Origin: Streptomyces nymphaeiformis
GTDB taxonomy: Bacteria; Actinomycetota; Actinomycetes; Streptomycetales; Streptomycetaceae
Assembly: GCF_014203895.1 (NCBI RefSeq)
Contig: NZ_JACHJY010000010.1
Location: 1 to 64,000 of the forward strand
DNA: 64,000 bases
Direction of reading: 5' to 3'
The notes beneath the pieces were generated by a model. The model had not been told where the DNA came from and made no database searches. It was given only the letters and a program-made list of their open reading frames with translations. Each line of letters starts with the position of its first letter. Within the stretch, counting starts at the first letter, position 1. Shown in pieces: positions 59,272 to 64,000 of this stretch. Both the position numbers and the translations under genes were made by a program.

Positions 59272-60120
59272 ATGTCCGCGACCCTCGTCAAAAGCCCTTC
59301 CACGGCCCCGCCGGCCGAACCGCCCCCGCGCGTCGTCCCCGCCCGCCGCACCGGCCAGTGGACCGCGGCCGCCGCCGTCCTCGCCCTGCTCGCGCTCGCG
59401 CTCGTCTCGGTCGTCCGCAACAAGGCCTTCCAGTGGGACGTCGTCGCCGAGTACTTCACCTCCGCGTCCGTCCTGCGCGGCCTCGGCCTCACCCTGTGGC
59501 TGACCGTCCTCGTCACGGCCCTCGGCTTCGTCCTCGGCACCCTGCTCGCCGTCCTCAGACTCTCCGCCAACCCCGTTCTCCGCTGGGTGAGTTGGGGCTA
59601 CGTCTGGTTCTTCAGGTCCACCCCGATCCTGGTCCAGCTGCTCTTCTGGTTCAACATCGGCGTGCTCTACCCGCAGATCCTCGGCGTGAACACGGTCAAC
59701 CTCCTCGGCCCGGTCGCCGTCGCCGTCATCGGCCTCACCCTGCACGAGGCCGCCTACGCCGCCGAGGTCGTCCGCGGCGGCATCCTCTCCGTCGACCGGG
59801 GCCAGATCGAGGCCGCCCAGTCACTCGGCCTCGGCCGCCGGCGCCGGCTCACCCGGATCGTGCTGCCGCAGGCCATGCGCGCGATCGTCCCGCCCGCCGG
59901 GAACATGCTGATCGGCACCCTCAAGGGCACCTCCATCGTCTCCGTCATCGCCGTCCAGGACCTGCTCTACTCGACCCAGCTCGTCTACCACCGCACGTAC
60001 GAGATCATCCCGCTGCTGCTCGTCGCCACGCTCTGGTACGTCGCCGTCACCTCGGTCCTCGGCATCGGCCAGTACTACGTCGAGCGGCACTACGCCCGTG
60101 GAACGGCCGGTGCGCGATGA
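59272..60120 (+). CDS. polar amino acid-type ABC permease (first)
   Basis: 282 residues. Five to six helices after a disordered N-terminus. GLGLTLWLTVLVTALGFVLG, FFRSTPILVQLLFWFNIG and the EAA loop HEAAYAAEVVRGGILSVDRGQ, then EAAQSLGLGRRRRLTRIVLPQA, are the HisM/GlnP family pattern. Pairs with the permease at 61957 to form the membrane channel. GGAG lies about ten bases before the ATG; its stop overlaps the flavoprotein start (ATGA). Confidence 0.92.
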   Translation: MSATLVKSPSTAPPAEPPPRVVPARRTGQWTAAAAVLALLALALVSVVRNKAFQWDVVAEYFTSASVLRGLGLTLWLTVLVTALGFVLGTLLAVLRLSANPVLRWVSWGYVWFFRSTPILVQLLFWFNIGVLYPQILGVNTVNLLGPVAVAVIGLTLHEAAYAAEVVRGGILSVDRGQIEAAQSLGLGRRRRLTRIVLPQAMRAIVPPAGNMLIGTLKGTSIVSVIAVQDLLYSTQLVYHRTYEIIPLLLVATLWYVAVTSVLGIGQYYVERHYARGTAGAR

Positions 60121-61922
60121 GCCCGCGCCCCTCGATCGTCATCGTGGGCGCCGGGCCGCGGGGGACCGGCTTCCTCGAACGGCTCGCCGCCAACCTGCCC
60201 GAGCTGTACGGCGACGAGCCCCTCGACGTCCACCTCGTCGACCCGCACCCGCCGGGCCCCGGCCGGATCTGGCGCACCGAACAGTCCCCGCTGCTCTGGA
60301 TGAACTCCCAGGCCGAGGACGTCACGATGTTCACCGACGAGACCGTCGACCTCGAAGGACCCGTCCGCCCCGGCCCCACCCTCGCCGAATGGGCCGGCAT
60401 CGAAGGGCGCACCTTCCCCACCCGCCCCCAGCAGGGCGCCTATCTCCGCTGGGTGTACGAGCGGGCCCGCGACGCCCTGCCCGCCTCCGTCACCGTCCAC
60501 GAGCACCGCACCACCGCCCTGCGGGTCAGCGGGCCCCGCGAGGGACGTCAGCGGGTCCGGCTGGAGGGCGTCTCCGCTCCCCTCCTCGCCGACCTCGTCG
60601 TCCTCACCGTCGGCCACGTCGGCGCCGAACCCGACCCGGAGCAGCGGCGGCTCGCCGGCTTCGCCGACCGCCACGGGCTCGTCCACCTCCCGCCCGACTT
60701 CACCGCAGACGCCGACCTCTCCGCCCTTCCCGCCGGCGAACCCGTCCTCGTCCGCGGCTTCGGCCTCGCCTTCGTCGACCTGATGGTGCTGCTCACCGAG
60801 GGCCGCGGCGGACGGTACGAGGGCGAGGGCGACGAGCTCGTCTACGTCCCCTCCGGCAAGGAACCGGTGCTGCACGTCGGATCGCGCCGGGGCGTCCCGT
60901 ACCACTCGAAGATCGGCTACGTCCTCGACGGCGAACGGCCCCCGCTGCCCCGCTTCTTCGGCCCCGACCAGACCGACGCCCTGCTCCGGCGCGCCGGGCC
61001 GCTCGACTTCCGGCGCGACGTCTGGCCGCTCATCGACAAGGAACTCGGCTGGGCCCACTACCACCGGCTCTTCTCCACCCACCCCGAGCGGACCTCGCTC
61101 GACTGGAGCGACTTCGAGAAGGCCTACGAGGAGGCACCGCCGCGCGGGGCCGAACTCGCCGCGGTCGTCGCCGCCGCCGTCCCCGACCCCGCCGACCGGC
61201 TCGACCTCGACGCCCTCGACCACCCCCTGGACGGCATCCGCTACGACTCCGCGGACGCTCTCCAGCACGGCCTGCGCGGCTACGTCACCGACGACCTGAC
61301 CCGCCGCCACGACCCCGCCCACAGCCCCGACGCCGCCGTCTTCGCCGGCCTGCTCTCCGTCTACGGCCAGCTCCTGCGCCTCGGCCGGCGCGTCGACCCC
61401 GACGGCTGGTGGCACGGCTTCTTCAGCTACCTCGCCTCCGGGCCGCCCGGACCCCGGCTCCGGCAGCTCCTCGCGCTCTCCCGCGCCGGCGTCGTCCGCT
61501 TCCTCGGCCCGCAGGTCACCGTCGAGACCGACGAGGAACGCGGACTCTTCCGGGCCGCGTCCGCCGCCCTGCCGGGGGAGTGGACCGAGGCCCGCGCCCT
61601 CGTCGAGGCCCGCATCCCCGAACCCACCCCGGAGCACACCGCCAGCCCGCTGCTCCGCGCCCTGTACGAGGAGGGGGCCAGGGTCACCCCCGGCGGCCTC
61701 CTCGTCGTCGACCCCGGCGACGGGCGCCTCCTGGACCACGACGGGCACCCGCACCCGCGCCGCTTCGCCCTCGGCCCGCACACCACCGCCCGCACCGGGG
61801 CGGGCTTCACCCGCCCCCGTACCGGCGGGGCCGGATTCCGGCAGAACGACGCCACCGCGCGGGCCGCCCTGGCCCTCCTGCGGGACCGGGAGTGTCGGCG
61901 CCCCGCCCCGCTGAGCGCCTGA
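60117..61922 (+). CDS. FAD/NAD(P)-binding protein inside an ABC transport operon
   Basis: 601 residues from ATG 60117 (ATGA overlap with the permease). IVIVGAGPRGTGFLERLAAN is an FAD/NAD(P)-binding Rossmann start with the GxGPRG form of the FAD-NAD(P)-binding (PF13454-like) family; HPPGPGRIWRTEQSPLLWMN, GAYLRWVYER and VLVRGFGLAFVDLMVLLTEGRGG follow, then a second half with YGQLLRLGRR and GGAGFRQNDATARAAL. Reaction unknown; N-hydroxylation or oxidation of the imported amino acid or a sulfur group are possible. Its location between two permease genes links it to use of the imported compound. Larger open frame upstream is spurious. Confidence 0.82.
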   Translation: MSPRPSIVIVGAGPRGTGFLERLAANLPELYGDEPLDVHLVDPHPPGPGRIWRTEQSPLLWMNSQAEDVTMFTDETVDLEGPVRPGPTLAEWAGIEGRTFPTRPQQGAYLRWVYERARDALPASVTVHEHRTTALRVSGPREGRQRVRLEGVSAPLLADLVVLTVGHVGAEPDPEQRRLAGFADRHGLVHLPPDFTADADLSALPAGEPVLVRGFGLAFVDLMVLLTEGRGGRYEGEGDELVYVPSGKEPVLHVGSRRGVPYHSKIGYVLDGERPPLPRFFGPDQTDALLRRAGPLDFRRDVWPLIDKELGWAHYHRLFSTHPERTSLDWSDFEKAYEEAPPRGAELAAVVAAAVPDPADRLDLDALDHPLDGIRYDSADALQHGLRGYVTDDLTRRHDPAHSPDAAVFAGLLSVYGQLLRLGRRVDPDGWWHGFFSYLASGPPGPRLRQLLALSRAGVVRFLGPQVTVETDEERGLFRAASAALPGEWTEARALVEARIPEPTPEHTASPLLRALYEEGARVTPGGLLVVDPGDGRLLDHDGHPHPRRFALGPHTTARTGAGFTRPRTGGAGFRQNDATARAALALLRDRECRRPAPLSA

Positions 61923-61956
61923 AACCCGCTGCCCGACCCGTCTCCGAGGAACCGCC

Positions 61957-62841
61957 ATGTCTCTCACCAGCGATCCGCCCGTCACGAAGGAACCCGTCGC
62001 CACGCCGCCGGCCTCCGGCGAACTCGTCGTCGTGCCGGTGCGCCACCCCTGGCGCTGGGCGGCCGTCGCCGTCACCGCCGTCCTGCTCGTCCAGTTCGCC
62101 CACGGCCTCGTCACCAACCCCGGCTGGGAATGGGACGTCTTCGCCGCCTTCTTCACCACCGAGACGATCCTGCGGGCCGTCTGGGTCACCCTCCAGCTCA
62201 CCTTCTACGGCACCGCGCTCGGCTTCGCGATCGGCATCGTGCTCGCCTTCATGCGGCTGTCGGCCAGCCCGTTCCTGCGGTCGGTCGCCTTCGGCTACAT
62301 CTGGGCCTTCCGCTCCATCCCGCTCATCGTCCAGCTGCTCTTCTGGTTCAACCTGGCCTACCTCTACAAGGAACTGAGCATCGGCATCCCGTTCGGGCCG
62401 AGCTTCCTCTCCTTCGACACCATGGGCCTCGTCGGCGAGATGGGCGCCGCCGTCCTCGGGCTCGCCCTGCACCAGGCGGCCTACGCGGCGGAGATCGTCC
62501 GGGGCGGCGTCCTCGCCGTGGACGAGGGCCAGTCGGAGGCCGCCGCCTCCCTCGGCATCCCCAGGCTCCGGCAGGTGCGGCGGATCGTGCTGCCGCAGGC
62601 GATGCGCTCGATCCTGCCCAACGCCGCCAACGAGATCATCTCGCTCTTCAAGGGCACCTCGATCGTCTCCGTCATGGCGATCGGCGAACTCTTCTACCAG
62701 GTCCAGGTCGTCTACGGGCGCAACGGACGCGTCGTCCCGCTCCTGATGGTCGCCACCGCCTGGTACGTCCTGCTCACCACCGCGCTCTCCGTCGTCCAGC
62801 ACTACGTCGAACGCCACTACGCGAAGGGGAGCACCCGATGA
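61957..62841 (+). CDS. polar amino acid-type ABC permease (second)
   Basis: 294 residues. GNxxxAxF-type TM start, RSIPLIVQLLFWFNLAYLYK and the EAA loop HQAAYAAEIVRGGVLAVDEGQSEAA are as in the first permease, with which it shares the LFWFN segment; the two probably arose by duplication and form a heterodimer. CGAGGA-like GAGGA at 61946-61950 is the ribosome-binding site. Stop overlaps the ATPase start (ATGA). Confidence 0.92.
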   Translation: MSLTSDPPVTKEPVATPPASGELVVVPVRHPWRWAAVAVTAVLLVQFAHGLVTNPGWEWDVFAAFFTTETILRAVWVTLQLTFYGTALGFAIGIVLAFMRLSASPFLRSVAFGYIWAFRSIPLIVQLLFWFNLAYLYKELSIGIPFGPSFLSFDTMGLVGEMGAAVLGLALHQAAYAAEIVRGGVLAVDEGQSEAAASLGIPRLRQVRRIVLPQAMRSILPNAANEIISLFKGTSIVSVMAIGELFYQVQVVYGRNGRVVPLLMVATAWYVLLTTALSVVQHYVERHYAKGSTR

Positions 62842-63626
62842 GCTCCGTCACCGCTTCCGCCGATGCCACCGCCAAGGTCGAGATCCGTTCCGTCCACAAG
62901 CGCTTCGGCGCCCTCCACGTCCTGCGCGGCATCGACCTCGACGTCCGGGCCGGCGAGGTCACCGTCGTCCTCGGCCCCTCGGGCTCCGGCAAGTCCACCC
63001 TGCTGCGGACCATCAACCACCTGGAGAAGGTCGACAGCGGCACGGTCGGCGTCGACGGCGTCCTCGTCGGCTACCGCCGCTCCGGGAACAAGCTGTACGA
63101 GCTGCGCGAGCGCGAGATCCTCAAGCAGCGCACCCGGATCGGCTTCGTCTTCCAGAACTTCCACCTCTTCCCGCACCTCACCGTCCTGGAGAACATCGTC
63201 GAGGCGCCCGTCTCGGCCCTGAAGCGCCCCCGCAAGGACGCCGAGGCCACGGCCCGCGCGCTGCTCGAACGCGTCGGACTCGCCGACAAGGCCGAGGCCT
63301 ACCCCAAGCAGCTCTCCGGCGGGCAGCAGCAGCGCGTCGCCATCGCCCGCGCGCTCGCCCTCGAACCGAGCCTGCTCCTCTTCGACGAGCCGACCTCCGC
63401 GCTCGACCCCGAACTCGTCGGCGAGGTCCTCGACGTCATCAAGGACCTGGCCGCCTCCGGCACCACCATGATCGTCGTCACCCACGAGATCGGCTTCGCC
63501 CGCGAGGTCGCCGACACCGTGGTCTTCATGGACGAGGGCCGGATCGTCGAGCAGGGCCCGCCGGCCGAGGTGCTCGACAACCCGCGGCACGAGCGGACCC
63601 GTGCCTTTCTCTCCAAGGTCCTCTGA
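62838..63626 (+). CDS. polar amino acid-type ABC ATPase
   Basis: 262 residues from ATG 62838. Walker A GPSGSGKST, Q-loop QNFHLFPHLTVLEN, signature LSGGQQQRVAIARAL, Walker B LLLFDEPTSALDPELVGEVL and H-loop THEIGFAREVAD are complete and of the GlnQ/HisP group. A short insert after the Walker A region (LVGYRRSGNKLYELRE) is usual in cystine/arginine-type members. Powers the two permeases; followed at 45 bases by the binding protein gene. Confidence 0.94.
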   Translation: MSSVTASADATAKVEIRSVHKRFGALHVLRGIDLDVRAGEVTVVLGPSGSGKSTLLRTINHLEKVDSGTVGVDGVLVGYRRSGNKLYELREREILKQRTRIGFVFQNFHLFPHLTVLENIVEAPVSALKRPRKDAEATARALLERVGLADKAEAYPKQLSGGQQQRVAIARALALEPSLLLFDEPTSALDPELVGEVLDVIKDLAASGTTMIVVTHEIGFAREVADTVVFMDEGRIVEQGPPAEVLDNPRHERTRAFLSKVL

Positions 63627-63670
63627 CCCTTTCTTTCCCTCGTACAACTCGTACAACAGGAGTCACCGCC

Positions 63671-64000
63671 ATGCAGACCCGTCGCACCCTCCTCACCGCC
63701 CTCGCCTCGCTCACCGCCCTCGGGCTCCTCACCGCCTGCGGCTCGGGCGACGCCGCCGTCGGCGAGATCAAGCCCGAGGGGCAGAAGAACACCGGCATCA
63801 ACGTCGGCCCGAACCAGAACCGCGTCCACACCGCCAAGGTCGACGCGATCGCCGGCAAGCTGCCCGAGGCCGTCCGCAAGAGAGGCACCCTGATCCTCGG
63901 CGTCTCCGCCAAGAGCAACCCGCCGCTCGCCTTCCGCGCCACCGACGACACGACGCTGATCGGCGTCGAGCTCGACCTCGCCACCCTCGTCGCCGACACC
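63671..64000 (+). CDS. ABC substrate-binding lipoprotein, N-terminal part (runs off the window)
   Basis: At least 110 residues, cut by the window end. MQTRRTLLTALASLTALGLLTACGS is a lipoprotein signal with a lipobox (LLTAC) and a twin Arg. After a linker, AVRKRGTLILGVSAKSNPPL and GVELDLATLVADT begin the SBP_bac_3 fold. AGGAG lies eight bases before the ATG. It is the cognate receptor of this operon, and related in fold to the one at 57384. Confidence 0.9.
   Translation, partial: MQTRRTLLTALASLTALGLLTACGSGDAAVGEIKPEGQKNTGINVGPNQNRVHTAKVDAIAGKLPEAVRKRGTLILGVSAKSNPPLAFRATDDTTLIGVELDLATLVADT

Overview
The window is high-GC actinobacterial DNA (codon third positions almost always G/C; many GTG and some TTG starts; I found no in-frame TTA codon). 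The gene set (tlyA-nadK-recN, pyrG, ald, ParA-scpA-scpB-rluB, cmk-der, a SepF-like protein, an Rpf-like muralytic protein, a conserved hypothetical peptide leader of the 'LVTRxHID' type) is what a Streptomyces chromosomal core would hold, and the gene order resembles, from memory, the S. coelicolor SCO1740-1790 stretch. No insertion sequence, prophage, CRISPR array or tRNA was found.

Layout. 1-155: 3' part of a 5S rRNA and its terminator. 232-4801: an RGG-repeat/TPR-like protein, a DUF1015 protein and a HAD phosphatase. 4814-6190: an iron-box-controlled siderophore-type ABC ATPase and an SCP2-domain protein. 6233-12037: small protein, tlyA, nadK, recN, a membrane GPT-like protein and a glycosyltransferase, largely one operon. 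12092-18469: PucR regulator, APC permease, flavin amine oxidase, BBE-type oxidase. 18539-26552: GH15 glucoamylase-like protein, pyrG, Nudix hydrolase, an AfsR-like NB-ARC/TPR protein, ald. 26906-31509: ParA, a ribbon-helix-helix-like partner, scpA, scpB, rluB, all tightly packed. 31574-35171: an NAD/ADP-ribose module (promoter with palindrome, tiny coupled ORF, NadR-like protein, NrtR-type Nudix regulator, ADP-ribosylglycohydrolase, and a convergent RlaP-like nucleotidyltransferase). 35182-40280: Rieske lipoprotein, chorismate mutase, tyrA, cmk, acyltransferase, der. 40349-42489: two conserved hypotheticals and an Rpf/LysM protein. 42493-49663: a branched-chain-type ABC system in which both permeases and one ATPase are fused into one 961-residue chain, with its binding protein and a glycosyltransferase divergent. 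49761-57355: stand-alone cytochrome oxidase subunit I, I78 inhibitor-like protein, PAP2 phosphatase-like protein, MFS exporter, SepF-like sflA, and a protein with a cysteine-packed tail. 57384-64000: two divergent polar-amino-acid-type transport operons; the leftward one is preceded by a 22-residue leader peptide ending in Cys, which points to cysteine/sulfur control, and the rightward one carries a 601-residue FAD/NAD(P)-binding protein between its two permeases. The window ends inside the second binding protein.

The most interesting points are the ATGA-coupled NAD/ADP-ribose operon with a NadR-like protein that lacks the Walker A lysine, the LivH-LivM-LivG fusion with an in-frame 30-bp repeat linker, the leaderless cysteine-type leader peptide, the RGG protein next to the rRNA operon, and the ParA/RHH/ScpAB cluster. 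Functions are read from motifs by eye; no database search was possible.
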